DNA of 64,000 nucleotides. It comes from Beroe forskalii (lineage: Eukaryota > Ctenophora > Nuda > Beroida > Beroidae). The DNA is taken from contig WFMF01000147.1 in NCBI GenBank assembly GCA_011033025.1, positions 1-64,000 of the forward strand. Reading direction: 5' to 3'. Positions 1-10,066 of this stretch are shown one piece after another. Under the pieces are notes generated by a model. That model worked only from the letters and a program-made list of their open reading frames with translations, ran no database searches and was not told the DNA's origin. The position numbers and the translations under genes were made by a program. Positions within the stretch are counted from its first letter, which is position 1. The number at the start of each line of letters is the position of its first letter.

Positions 1-170
1 GGTTTCACAACAACAACAAAATTTTATTCATTTTGATGAAATGAGAGCTTTGAGCCAACAAAATAAAACATTAAACAGGTTTTGAAAGTAACTCGCCGCA
101 CCCTTTTCAGAAATCTGCCTACGCCCCTGATTTGAAGAAACTGCAAAATAACATACAATGAAGTCCTAAC
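1..170 (-). other. Intron of the MCC homologue, donor side
   Basis: This stretch begins at the 5' splice site that follows the large MCC exon (gttagg on the minus strand, immediately left of base 171). It holds no coding sequence I can recognise. The remaining C-terminal exon or exons of MCC must lie left of the window, because the human protein continues for roughly 80 residues after the equivalent point. Confidence 0.6.
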
Positions 171-1519
171 CTTGTAAGAGCATCGTTAGTCCTCTTCAAG
201 TCTGCAATGAACGTGTTCTGCTGGCCGTTCCTCATTTCCGCATTCCTTGACAACCTCTCAATGTTCTCTGTCAACTCCGCCATCTTCAGTTTCAGCTTCT
301 TCTCCCTCTTGAGCGCCTCCGATAGCTCCATCTCCAGAGTAAACTCCTCCGGGTTGGGCTCGCCTGCACTCTTCGCCTTGGCCTCCTTGGTGAGGCGGCG
401 CCTCTTCCGCAGCTCCTCCCGCCACTCCGTCTTGTAGTAACTCATCTGCGTCTTGTAGCCCTGCTCTTGGAGCTTGGCGGCTTCCAGCCGGAGCTCCAGA
501 GTCCTCAGCTCCTGCTGCGACAGGTACGCCATCGCCTTCATCTCGGCGCGTTCCTCCTTGGCGCAGTTGAGCTCCTGCAACATGACTGCGTGCTCCAAGT
601 CCAGGCGGAGGTCTGTCTTGGAGCTGCCGCTTCCAGTCGGCTCAGTGTCCTGGGTCAGGATGTTCGTATCCAGTTCAATGTTAACGGAGGCTTTCAGCGC
701 GTTCTTGTGGCCCTTCAGTTGTTCCTTGTACTCCTTCAACTTGAGCATTTCCGTCTGCGAAATCTCAATCTCCGCGGCTGCTGAGCTCTGAGACCCGACA
801 CTACTGGCGCCATTGCTATGTCTGCTGGTGTGAGTGCTGTTGCTCATCGTTTCCCACACCCCAGAAGGGTCTTCTAGTGTTTTCTCGAGTTTCTGGAGTA
901 AGGATTTCGCCCTCATTTCCACTTGCCGGCGACTGTTCATTGCCCGCTTTCTTTCGATGGTAACCTTACCCGACGTCAGAGCTCCAACCTTGGAATCCTG
1001 CCCCGACTTGTTACAGTTCGCAATGAGCAGATTCTGTTCGGAGTCTGACAAAAGGTTCAGTACTTCTGACACCTCCAGGCCCATCTCTGAATATTTGAGA
1101 GCCAGGGTAAGAGCACTGTTCGCCGCATCGTATTGGCCCACTAGCATGCTCAGTCTGTTCGCATACCCCTTACTCTCAGCCAGAGTCAGCGCCATCACAT
1201 CTATCTGGCTCTTGAGATGCTCCACTTTGGTGTTCTGTCGCTCTAACTGCAGTTCCCGCTCCTTCATCTTCTTATCCACCTGTGCGGAGCCGTGACTGAA
1301 GAGAGTTTTGATGACATCACGAACTGAAGCACAGTCCTGAAGAGCTTCAGAGAGGGAGGAAGCGGTGTCAGTGTCCATGACACCGGTGTCAGCTGCCCGT
1401 GACACCTCTGTGTTGATGACAGCTTTGTCTGCCAGCTGCTGCTCCAGGGTAAGTTCCTCACCCTTCTCCTCTTCTACTGCCTCATCTTTAATAGAGGCTG
1501 GTCCTCGCTTCAACAGCTC
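171..1519 (-). CDS. MCC: MCC homologue, large coiled-coil exon
   Basis: This internal exon of 1349 bp has a clean acceptor (ctttctcag, 1520-1521 on the minus strand) and donor (gttagg). It encodes about 449 residues. The match to human MCC is strong and collinear: LQDC, then TLFSHGSA, VEHLKSQ, RLSMLVGQY, LALKYSE and SDSEQNLL in the first third; DLEHAVMLQEL in the middle; RREKKLK-type and DLKRTN near the end. MCC is a mostly coiled-coil cytoplasmic and nuclear scaffold that binds PDZ proteins and modulates Wnt/beta-catenin, NF-kB and cell-cycle signalling in vertebrates. The reading frame is open throughout and joins in phase to the upstream exon (EKQ|ELLKR). It ends in phase 2, so the gene continues beyond the left edge. 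The GC-rich codon use contrasts with the AT-rich introns. Confidence 0.93.
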
Positions 1520-1524
1520 CTGAG

Positions 1525-1795
1525 AAAGGAGTGAGAAGTTAGAGCTTTAGAGAGGCGGAGTGAGGAAAAGAGGAGTTAGAGGGGAAGGAGTGAGGAGTCA
1601 GAGCTTTAGGGGGGCGGAGTGAGGAAACGAGGAGTTAGAGGGGAAGGGGTGAGGAGTCAGAGCTTTAGAGGGGCGGAGTGAGGAAACGAGGAGTTAGAGG
1701 GGAAGGGGTGAGGAGTCAGAGCTTTAGAGGGGCGGAGTGAGGAAACGAGAAGTTAGAGGGGCGGGGTGAGGAAACGAAGAGTTCGGTGGACTAAA
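1525..1795 (-). repeat. 59-60 bp pyrimidine-tract minisatellite beside an MCC splice acceptor
   Basis: About four tandem units of roughly 59-60 bp begin immediately next to the acceptor of the 171-1519 exon. Read on the transcribed (minus) strand, each unit is very pyrimidine-rich and contains ctctgactcc and ctctaactcc, which fit the metazoan branch-point consensus yUnAy. The array therefore extends the intron's polypyrimidine and branch-point region from tens to hundreds of bases. Units differ by a few substitutions, including aag/aac and agg/ggg variants. Confidence 0.85.
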
Positions 1796-1884
1796 CACGT
1801 AATTTTTTTTGCCACAGAATGAAAACAAATAAACCAGAAAAGAAAGAATTTAAATATTGCAGAATGAAGACTCGAGTAGGGCGC

Positions 1885-2000
1885 GAGGTAAGGCAAACTT
1901 TGGCAAACTATGGCAAACTTTGGCAAACACTTTTTTTGGCAAACTCCAAAAAAAGTGGAAGCATTTGCCAAAGTTTGCCAAAGTTTGCCAAAAATAAAAC
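1885..2000. repeat. Foldback of 10-bp tttggcaaac units
   Basis: Several ggcaaacttt units on the left are followed by a short spacer and then by the inverse units (gtttgccaaa) on the right, so the segment folds into a hairpin with a loop around agtggaagc. A second copy with the same spacer is at 8243-8365. Both copies lie in the same MCC intron. The class of element is unknown. Confidence 0.75.
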
Positions 2001-2203
2001 ACCTTTTTGAGCACTTTGGCAACACTTTAGGTACCCATAATGTGCTTTTCAAGGATGCTGAATCGATTCCCAAGGTCTGTTTCACATTTTGACGTTATCC
2101 AGAAGCTGTAGCACAGACCACATCCACATTGAATTGAGTAGAAGGCTACAGTAACAAATATACGATATTTCATTGCCTCTTACTTTAAGTTTTATGGATT
2201 TAA

Positions 2204-3688
2204 AGGTGCATGACGCGATAATCATGAAAAATTAACATATACATTTTATGGGCTTAATGTGATCCTTATAGCATAACAAAAACTTGTGGTAAGTATGGGC
2301 GTGTAAATTTCATGTATTACCGGTCTAATTGGATAAACTAATTTGTGCCGGATGCAGCAATACAGCACCTTCGCTTCTGCGCATGTATTGTTTACATTGC
2401 GTTCCATGTTTCTGTTCGTGTTTAGTGTCATGTTGTGCTGTAAAATACATGTTTCTCGTTTTAGACACCTCGGCTAATTATGTAATCTTGTTAACACACT
2501 GTAATAAGGTTTTTTCGAACTTTTTAATTATCGTAATAATAGCTTAATAGTTACAAACGAATTAAACTATGCATTATTTTCAAGTTTCAACAATAACGAA
2601 TCTTCAGCGATCTGACCAGTACACTCAGACACCAGCGCACTCTTAGACCAGTGCACTCTGAAAACAGTGCACTCTGATCTGAAACCAGTGCACTCTGACA
2701 CCAATCGGTTCTGACACCAGCGCACTCTTAGACCATAAGACCAGTGCACTCTGACACCAGTACACTGCAACACCAGCACTCTCTTATACAAACACACCCT
2801 GAGTCTGACACCACATTGAAACTCTTATTATAGTGCACTCTAGCACCAGTATACTCTGACTCTTTGAGTCTGGAGTGCACTCTGACACCAGCGCACTCTG
2901 CAGACACCACATCACTCGGAAACCAGCGCATTTGACAACAGTACACTCTGACACCAGTGCACTCTAACACCACGTCACTCTGAAATATGAGTGTGCTTTG
3001 AAAGCAGCGCACTCTGACACGAGTTTACTCTAACACCATTACCAGTGCATTCTGATACAAGCGCACTCTGAGCCTGACACCAGTAAACTCTAATTACAGT
3101 GACACCATTAATTGCACTCTTGACACCATTCACTCTGACACTGGTGCCTTCTGTCAGCAGTGCGCTTGGGCACCAGCACCCAACTGGGACACCAGTTCAA
3201 TTTCACACCAATGTCCAATGCACCCTGAGAGCAGTGCACTCTGACACCAGTTCGTTGAGCATCTCCACACTCCAACACCAGTTCACTCTGGACCCACATG
3301 GAAATTACACTGGCTGTAGTAATCCAGTCAAAAAAGATTGAATTGACTGTTGAAACTGTTCATTTTTTCGCATAAAGCATTTGTTTTTTAAAATTTTTCA
3401 GCCTGGTGAATCAAATGATATTAATCAATGCCATAATTATGCGGGTGAAAAGTGGAATGTAGTACCAAGACTGTGATTATAATGCAATTAGCCTCGCTGT
3501 ATCTCTAGCGTACTGTTGTTGATATTGATATGCAGCGCAGGGTGCTGTATTGCTGCAGAAATCGGAATCTTTGAGGGCTCTAATGAGGGTGATCTAATTA
3601 GGCACGCGTTGCGGGATATACGTAGAAGTGATCCACTAGTGATCTGCTACTATTTTAAGCAAAGTTGTTTTTTTCGCGTCATGCACCT
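2204..3688. mobile_element. Non-autonomous DNA transposon with TTAA duplication
   Basis: The ends are exact inverted repeats (aggtgcatgacgcga at the left, its complement at the right). Both are flanked by TTAA (2200-2203 and 3689-3692). TTAA target sites are typical of piggyBac and Kolobok transposons; the purine start (agg) suits Kolobok better. The 1485-bp interior has no transposase, only AT-rich sequence and an internal minisatellite at 2615-3300. It shares its first seven bases and target site with the element at 40661-42197, so the two are probably related families. It sits in an MCC intron. Confidence 0.85.
2615..3300. repeat. Degenerate 17-20 bp minisatellite inside the TTAA element
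   Basis: The core ccagtgcactctgacac recurs dozens of times with variable spacing and many substitutions (for example gcgcactctgac, ccagtacactc). The irregular unit length and divergence suggest an old array. It is wholly internal to the transposon-like element at 2204-3688, so it probably travelled with it. Confidence 0.85.
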
Positions 3689-3714
3689 TTAACTGCTAAG
3701 TAGTCCGATCAAAC

Positions 3715-3800
3715 CATTGTATAAAGCCCTAAAACCGAAGTATCCACGCTTCATAAGTCTGTTCCAGCCGAATAAAAATCAATAGTAAGGCCCTACCATG
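3715..3800. repeat. 85-bp segment, first of two direct copies
   Basis: The stretch from aaccattgtataaagccc to the start of the aggct array is repeated almost exactly at 4594-4682, again directly in front of a gaggctgagtgg array. The array plus its leader was therefore duplicated as a unit, or the leader is the end of a repeated element. Confidence 0.8.
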
Positions 3801-4593
3801 ACCACTGAGCCTAGAAGAGGCCCACTGAAGACTAGTGGAGGCTGAGTGGAGCCTAGTGGAGGCTGTGTGTAGCCTAGAGGAGGCTGTGAGGAGCCTAAAA
3901 GAGGCTTACTTAAGACTATTGGAAGCTGTGGTGAGCCTAGTCGAGGCCTGTTGAGCCAAGTGGAGGCTGAGTGGAGCCTAGTGGAGGCTGAGTGGAGCCT
4001 AGTGGAGGCTGAGTGGAGCCAAGTGGAGGCTGAGTGGAGCCCAGCGGAGGCTGAGTGGAGCCTAGTGGAGGCTGAGTGGAGCCTAGTGGAAGCTGAACGA
4101 GCCTAGTAGAGGCTCTGAAGAGCCCAGTGGTCCACTAGGCTACACTCAGCCCCACTAGGCCCCACTAAGCCTCCATAAGGCTCCACTCAGCCTCCACTAG
4201 GCTCGACAAAGCCTCGACTAGGCTCACCACAGCCTCCACTAGTCTTGAGTAAGCCTCTTCTAGGCTCCTCACAGCCTCTTCTAAGCTACACACAGCCTCC
4301 ATTAGGCTACACTCACTCTCCACTGTGCTCAAATCAGCCTTCACTAGTTGTAGTAGAGCCTAGAGGCTGAGTGGAGTCTAGTGGAGCCTTCGTGTAGCCT
4401 AGTGGAGGCTGAGTGGTGCCACAGCCCTACTAGGCCTCACTCAGCCTCCATTCACTCTCCACTATGCTCCACTCAGCCTTCACTAGTAGTGGGGGCTGTG
4501 TGGAAGCTGAGTGGAGCCTAGTGGAGGCTGTGGGGGAGCCTAGTAGAGGCCTTATAGTGCCTAGTGGTCCACTAGGCTCCACTCAGCCTCCAC
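3800..4593. repeat. 21-bp aggct array in both orientations (left block)
   Basis: The unit is close to gaggctgagtggagcctag. Plus-oriented units fill about 3830-4130, then the complement (ctaggctccactcagcctc) fills about 4130-4340, then mixed orientation follows. The unit itself contains inverted aggct/agcct, so single strands can fold at many registers. No coding capacity is credible; the open frames here only reflect the absence of stop codons in the unit. Confidence 0.9.
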
Positions 4594-4901
4594 AAACCAT
4601 TGTATAAAGCCCTAAAACCGAAGCATCCACGCTTCATAAGTCTTTTCCAGCAGCCTAAAATCAATAGTAAGGTCCTACCATGACGACCGAGCCTAGAAGA
4701 GGCTTACTGAAGACTAGTGGAGGCTGAGTGGAGCCTAGTGGAGGCTGTGAGGAGCCTAAAAGAGGCTTACTTAAGACTATTGGAAGCTGTGGTGAGCCTA
4801 GTCGAGGCTTTGTCGAGCCTAGTGGAGGCTGAGTGGAGCCAAGTGGAGGCTGAGTGGAGCCTAGGGGAAGCTGAAGGAGCCTAGTAGAGGCTCTGAAGAG
4901 C
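4594..4901. repeat. Second leader copy and aggct array
   Basis: This is a repeat of the 85-bp leader followed by about 200 bp of the gaggctgagtgg array. It is interrupted on the right by the insertion at 4910-5851; the array resumes at 5852 directly after the target-site duplication. Confidence 0.85.
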
Positions 4902-4909
4902 CCAGTGGT

Positions 4910-5851
4910 CCCAGTGGAATAATATGAGGAATGTTGGAGCGACAATCCCAGCCAAAATTTGTCCAAATCGAAGCAAAAAAGCCCATTTAGGTTGACAGAA
5001 ACTTGATATTAATATTTGGCTATTTTACGCCGCGCAATTATTATCATGGTCTCAACTCGCTAGTTTTGATAAAGGAGCAATTTCCAAACTGCGTCAGAAT
5101 CCAATTAACGCGCACAAAACGCGTCATTCATTCCTAAAAAAAGCTACCAGGATCCTAATCTAGCCAAAATATTCCCAAACTAGCTGCCAGACTCCAAAAG
5201 TAGCCAGGGACTCCTAAAATCCGCTGCAAGGATTCCATTGCTTGTTTATACATCCAGGAACTCATTATATCAACTTTTTGTCGAAGCAGTGTTTTGTGAT
5301 TCATTGGAATGTGGGAACCTTATCAGCCATATGGCTCAATATGTTTCGAAATAATGTACTTAGCAATGTTGACTTCGAGGTCCCTGTTTGGATAGTGAAA
5401 TCCCTTATGACGCAAAAAGGCATTTTTGCTACTTTATGACTCCATGATAGTATAAAATATAATGAACGTGCAGCTCTTTGCGTTATATCGCCCGAGTTCC
5501 AAGCTTAATTGAGTAGTGTTGCGCGCGCTGACGCGCGCAAACACACTCACTAATAACATTACTTGCTTTGCATACGAAGTAACCTCCGCAGAACTTCCAT
5601 CTTTGCCTGATACATACTAATGCGCGGCGCATGTAGTGAAAAGAAAGTGATTTCACATTATTCCATTTGTATCTGTTATTTCGTAACTTCATCGTCTCAT
5701 GTTGCCTAGTGAAGACATGTAATTCAACGGTATCGAGAATGAAATCATGACTGAAGTAGTCTTAGACACGCCGCCGGCCGCTAGACAGAAAAAAGCCGTT
5801 TTTCCCGCGAAATCCCCATTCCCAGCCACTTATAAAAATTATTCCACTGGG
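4910..5851. mobile_element. Non-autonomous DNA transposon with 8-bp target duplication
   Basis: Terminal inverted repeats cccagtggaataat / attattccactggg are flanked by a perfect 8-bp duplication ccagtggt (4902-4909 and 5852-5859). An 8-bp duplication is typical of hAT and some P/Merlin-type transposons. The 942-bp interior carries no transposase that I recognise. It inserted into the aggct array, so it is younger than that array. Its first seven terminal bases (cccagtg) are the same as those of the element at 35988-38145. Confidence 0.88.
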
Positions 5852-7910
5852 CCAGTGGTCCACAAGGCTACACTCAGCCCTACTAGGCCTCACTCAGCCT
5901 CCATAAGGCTCCACTCAGCCTCCACTAGGCACCACTCAGCCTCCACCAGGCTCAACAAAGCCTCGACTAGGCTCACCACAGCCCCCACTAGTCTTCAGTA
6001 AGCCTCTTCTAGGCTCCTCACAGCCTCTTCTAAGCTACACACAGCCTCCATTAGGCTCCATTCACTCTCCACTATGCTCAACTCAGCCTTCACTAATTGT
6101 AGTGGAGGCTGAGTGGAGCCTAGTGGAGCCTGCGTGTAGCCTAGAGGAGGCTGTGGGGAGCCCAGTCGAGGCTTTGTAGAGCCTAGTGGAGACTGTGTGG
6201 AGCCTAGTGGAGGCTGAGTGGTGCCTAGTGGAGGTTTTGTCGAGCCTAGTTGAGGCTTCACACAGCCTCCACTAGGCTCAACACAGCCTCCACCAGGCTC
6301 CACTCAGCCTTCACTTGGCTCCACTCAGCCTCCATTAGGTACTACTCAGCCTCCACTAGGCTCCACAGAGCCTCCACCAGGCTCCACAGAGCCTCCACTA
6401 GGCTCCACAGAGCCTCCACCAAACTCACAGAGCCTCCTGGCTCCACTCAGCCTCCACTAGGCTCCACAAAGCCTTCATTAGGATCCACTCACTCTCCACG
6501 AGGCTCCACTCAGCGTTAACTAGTAGTGGAGGCTGTGTGGAGCCCAGTAGAGGCTGGAGACACTCAGCCTCCGCTGGCCTCTACTCAGCCTCCACTGGCC
6601 TCCACTAGGCTCCACTCAGCCTCTACTAGGTACGACTCAGCCTCACTAGACTCACACAGCCTCCACTATTAGTGAAGGCTGAGTGAGCAGTGAGATTGAG
6701 CTATTGAGTGGAGCCTAGTGGAGGCTGAGTGGAGCCACACAGCCCTACTAGGCCTCACTCAGCCTCCACTCACTCTCCACTATGCTCCACTCAGCCTTCA
6801 CTAGTAGTGGGGGCTGTGTGGAAGCTGAGTGGAGCCTAGTGGAGGCTGTGGGGAGCCTAGTAGACTAGTAGAGACTAGATGCCTTGTAGTGCTTAGTGGT
6901 CAACTAGGCTCCACTCAGCCTCCAATAGGCCTCACTCAGCCTCCATTAGCCTACACTCAATCTCCACTATGCTCCACTCAGCCTACACTAATAGTGGAGG
7001 CTCTGTGGAGCTTAGTGGAGGCTGAGTGGAGATTAGTGGAAGCTGTGTGGAGCCTAGTGGAGACTGAGTGGATCCTAGTGGACCACTAGGTTCTACAAGG
7101 CCTCTACTAGGCTCCCCACAACTCAGCCTCCACACAGCATCCACTACTAGTGAAGGCTGAGTGGAGCATAGTGGAGAGTGAGTGGAAGCTGAGTGAGGCC
7201 TAGTAGGGCTATGTGGCTCCACTCAGCCTCCACTAGGCTCCACTCAATAGCTCAATCTCCACTATGCTCCACCCAGCCTTCACTAATAGTGGAGGCTGTG
7301 TGGAGTCTAGTGGAGGCTGAGTCGTACCTAGTAGAGGCTGAGTGGAGCCTAGTGGAGGCCAGTGGAGGCTGAGTAGAGGCCAGTGGAGGCTGAGTGTCTC
7401 CAGCCTCTACTGGGCTCCACACAGCCTCCACTACTAGTTAACGCTGAGTGGAGCCTCGTGGAGAGTGAGTGGATCCTAATGAAGGCTTTGTGGAGCCTAG
7501 TGGAGGCTGAGTGGAGCCTAGTGGAGGCTCTGTGGAGCCTGGTGGAGGCTCTGTGGAGCCTAGTGGAGGCTCTGTGGAGCCTGGTGGAGGCTCTGTGGAG
7601 CCTAGTGGAGGCTGAGTAGTACCTAATGGAGGCTGAGTGGAGCCAAGTGAAGGCTGAGTGGAGCCTGGTGGAGGCTGTGTTGAGCCTAGTGGAGGCTGTG
7701 TGAAGCCTAGTGGAGGCTGAGTAGAGCCTAGTAGAGGCTTAGTAGAGCCTAGTGGAGGCTGAGTGGTGGCCTAGTAGAGCCTAGTGGAGGCTGCCTGGAG
7801 CCTAGTGGAGTCATTTGGAGGCTGAGTGGAGCCTAGTGGAGCCTCCATGAAAATGTTACATTTCAGTTTCCGTGGAGGCTTAGCCTCCACTTAGCCTCCA
7901 CTCAGCCTCC
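5852..7910. repeat. 21-bp aggct array in both orientations (right block)
   Basis: About 2 kb of the same unit as at 3800-4901. Inverse-orientation units dominate 5870-6090, 6250-6520 and 6560-6660. Forward-oriented units dominate 7290-7830, and short blocks flip between them. It ends with aggcttagcctcc at about 7905. The flips make it a very large set of potential cruciforms in one MCC intron. Confidence 0.9.
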
Positions 7911-8242
7911 ATGGATGCTAATGGTACCATTTTGCCCAAGACACGTTAGCAGATGAACTGGTAAGAGATAAGTAGATAGTAGATACATGGATCCATGCCT
8001 GGGAATTATAATCTCTTTCTCGAACCAAAATGTTCTCGAAATTTCTAAACCTGGTCCTTTAGCCACAGGATACCTTTTTGAAAACAAAACGGTGCTTGGA
8101 GGGGAAAGGTTCAGGCGTAAAGCCTCGAAGGGGAAGGTCTGAATGAAATTTATCATTGGAAATCGATTCAGCTCCTTAGAAAACCATTATGCACATGTCC
8201 TGCATGCACTGTGGACAACAAATCAGAAATTAAAAAAATTTG

Positions 8243-8367
8243 GAGTATTTTTGGCAAACTTTGGCAAACTTTGGCAAACTATGGCAAACTTTGGCAAACT
8301 TTGGCAAACACTTTTTTGGCAAACTCAAAAAAGTGGAAGCGTTTGCCAAAGTTTGCCAAAGTTTACC
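8243..8367. repeat. Second tttggcaaac foldback
   Basis: Six forward units (ggcaaacttt), the spacer cacttttttggcaaactc and aagtggaagcg, then inverse units gtttgccaaa. It ends in a homopolymer of about 13 C. The same architecture and spacer occur at 1885-2000, so this is a dispersed foldback family. Confidence 0.75.
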
Positions 8368-8452
8368 CCCCCCCCCCGAGTAGTATAGGGCGCGAGAGCC
8401 TCTAAGATTTGTAAACTTCTGCAGTAAAAGCGAGTAAAACCCTAATTCTAAC

Positions 8453-8604
8453 CTGTTTTTCATCAGTGAGCTGTTTGACATGTTCCTCCAGGTTGTTTAT
8501 CTTCCAGATCAGTTCCTCCCTGGTTTCGCTCTCCGGACCTAGGGCAGCCTCGGAGTCCAGCGTCAGGGGCTCCTTCATCACCCGCTGTACTCCTTCCAGA
8601 CTTC
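8453..8604 (-). CDS. MCC: MCC homologue, coiled-coil exon
   Basis: This 152-bp exon has acceptor ttccag (8605-8606) and donor gttaga (8451-8452) on the minus strand. It encodes SLEGVQRVMKEPLTLD through NNLEEHVKQLTDEKQ, an acidic linker followed by heptad-like sequence. It begins two bases into a codon, completing the glycine started by the upstream exon. It ends in phase 0 and joins EKQ to ELLKR in the large exon. It corresponds to the region just before the strongly conserved LQDC segment of vertebrate MCC, which is poorly conserved in sequence. The assignment rests on phase continuity and position. Confidence 0.85.
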
Positions 8605-8763
8605 CTGGAAACGTGAAACACAATTCAGAGAGAGGTGATGGAAGGAAGGAGTAAAAAGGAGTGAAATTTATGAGTAGAGGCCAGAGTCTACGTGAGTGCT
8701 TTTCCTTTCAACACTTTCAATTTCTCCGGACATTATTCTTTATACTCCCACAGTCGCACATAC

Positions 8764-8947
8764 CATCATTTATTTGTTCCTCAATGTCTTTCCTCTGTCT
8801 GAGGTAAGCCTCACACTTCTTCCTGTAGACATCCTTGAGTTGCATGGCCTCCGTCTGTCCTGACTTGGCTGCTCGGAGCTCTGCCACGGTCTGCTCCATC
8901 TGAGCCTCCACCCTCTCCAACTCTGCTTCCGTCTTACTCAGCTGCTC
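8764..8947 (-). CDS. MCC: MCC homologue, coiled-coil exon
   Basis: A 184-bp exon between acceptor ctcccag (8948-8949) and donor gtatgtg (8762-8763). It reads EQLSKTEAELERVEAQMEQT, then AELRAAKSG, then YRKKCEAYLRQRKDIEEQIN. This is a long uninterrupted coiled coil with regular hydrophobic spacing. It begins in phase 0 after DSLK of the upstream exon and leaves one base for the next junction (ND-G). Its phase fits both neighbours. The start methionine of the longer open frame here lies in the intron and is not used. Confidence 0.88.
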
Positions 8948-9114
8948 CTGGGAGGCAGGAGTAACACGGTGAGAGAATGTCTGGGGCAACATCCCACCAA
9001 TCCCACGAGATAAGGAATGTAGTTCGCTCAGTCAGTTGTTCATGAAACGAACTCTGAGCGAGATATACAGGTTTTCTCTATTATATGTAGTAGGTGAGTA
9101 GGTGAGATTCAAAC

Positions 9115-9280
9115 CTTGAGACTGTCGAAGAGTTTGTTGTTCTTGCGGGCCTGCTGCACCTCCGGGAGGATGTTCACCATTTCGCCCTCAGCCCGCGCCA
9201 GCTCCTGCTGCAGCTTGTGGCACTGCCCGCACTTCTCAACCCCATCCTTAAAGAGGATCACCCGGTCGTCTTGTGAGTAC
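9115..9280 (-). CDS. MCC: MCC homologue, exon whose acceptor has been amplified
   Basis: A 166-bp exon with donor gtttga (9113-9114) and acceptor ccccag (9281-9282). After one carried-over base it reads YSQDDRVILFKDGVEKCGQC, then HKLQQELARAEGEMVNILPE and ARKNNKLFDSLK. The CGQC motif followed by a coiled coil fits the middle of MCC. The first five codons and the 3' splice site are repeated about 19 more times upstream (9283-10066), so the true start of this exon is ambiguous. The acceptor at 9281 keeps phase with downstream exons, and the outermost copy at 10065 also has a good acceptor. Confidence 0.82.
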
Positions 9281-10066
9281 CTGGGGAATGTAGAGGATCA
9301 CCCGGTCATATTGTGTGTACCTGGGGGAGGAGAATTAACAAGGTCATCTTGTGTGTACCTGGGGAAGGAGAATTAACAAGGTCATCTTGTGAGTACCTGG
9401 GGGAGGAGGGGGAATTAACAAGGTCGTCTTGTGAGTACCTGGGGGAGGAGGGGGAATTAACAAGGTCGTCTTGTGAGTACCTGGGGAGGAGGGGAATTAA
9501 CAAGGTCATCTTGTGAGTACCTGGGGGAGGAGGGGGAATTAACAAGGTCATCTTGTGAGTACCTGCGGGAGGAGGGGGAATTAACAAGGTCATCTTGTGA
9601 GTACCTGGAGTATGGGGGGAATTAACAAGGGCGTCTTGTGAGTACCTGGGGAATGAGGGGGAATTAACAAGGTCGTCTTGTGAGTACCTGGGGGAGGAGG
9701 GGGAATTAAAAAGGTCATCTTGTGAGTACCTGGGGGAGGAGGGGGAATTAACAAGGTCATCTTGTGAGTACCTGGGGGAGGAGGGGGAATTAACAAGGTC
9801 ATCTTGTGAGTACCTGGGGAATGAGGGGGAATTAACAAGGTCATCTTGTGAGTACCTGGAGTATGGGGGGAATTAACAAGGTCATCTTGTGAGTACCTGG
9901 GGAATGAGGGGGAATTAACAAGGTCGTCTTGTGAGTACCTGGGAGAGGAGGGGAAATTAACAAGGTCATTTTGTGAGTACCTGGGGGAGGAGGGGGAATT
10001 AACAAGGGCGTCTTGTGAGTACCTGGGGGAGGAGGGGGAATTAACAAGGTCGTCTTGTGAGTACCT
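9281..10066 (-). repeat. 42-bp minisatellite of complete 3' splice sites
   Basis: Twenty acceptor copies are spaced 38, 40, 41 or mostly 42 bp apart: 9281, 9321, 9359, 9397, 9439, 9481, 9521, 9563, 9605, 9646, 9688, 9730, 9772, 9814, 9856, 9897, 9939, 9981, 10023 and 10065. On the transcribed strand a unit has cttgttaatt (a good branch-point match), then ccccctcctcccccag, then gtactcacaagatgac. The last part repeats the first codons of the adjoining MCC exon (YSQDD). The innermost unit also copies the exon's gaggatcacccggtc. The outermost unit differs, with a t-rich tract (aatttttcag). In the exon's frame a 42-bp unit reads YSQDDLVNSPSSPR; the 41-bp units shift the frame. Confidence 0.95.

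Noticed and set aside
1753-2085. Minus-strand open frame of 110 residues over the tttggcaaac foldback
   Set aside because: The frame crosses a hairpin repeat and low-complexity flanks, and has no coding character.
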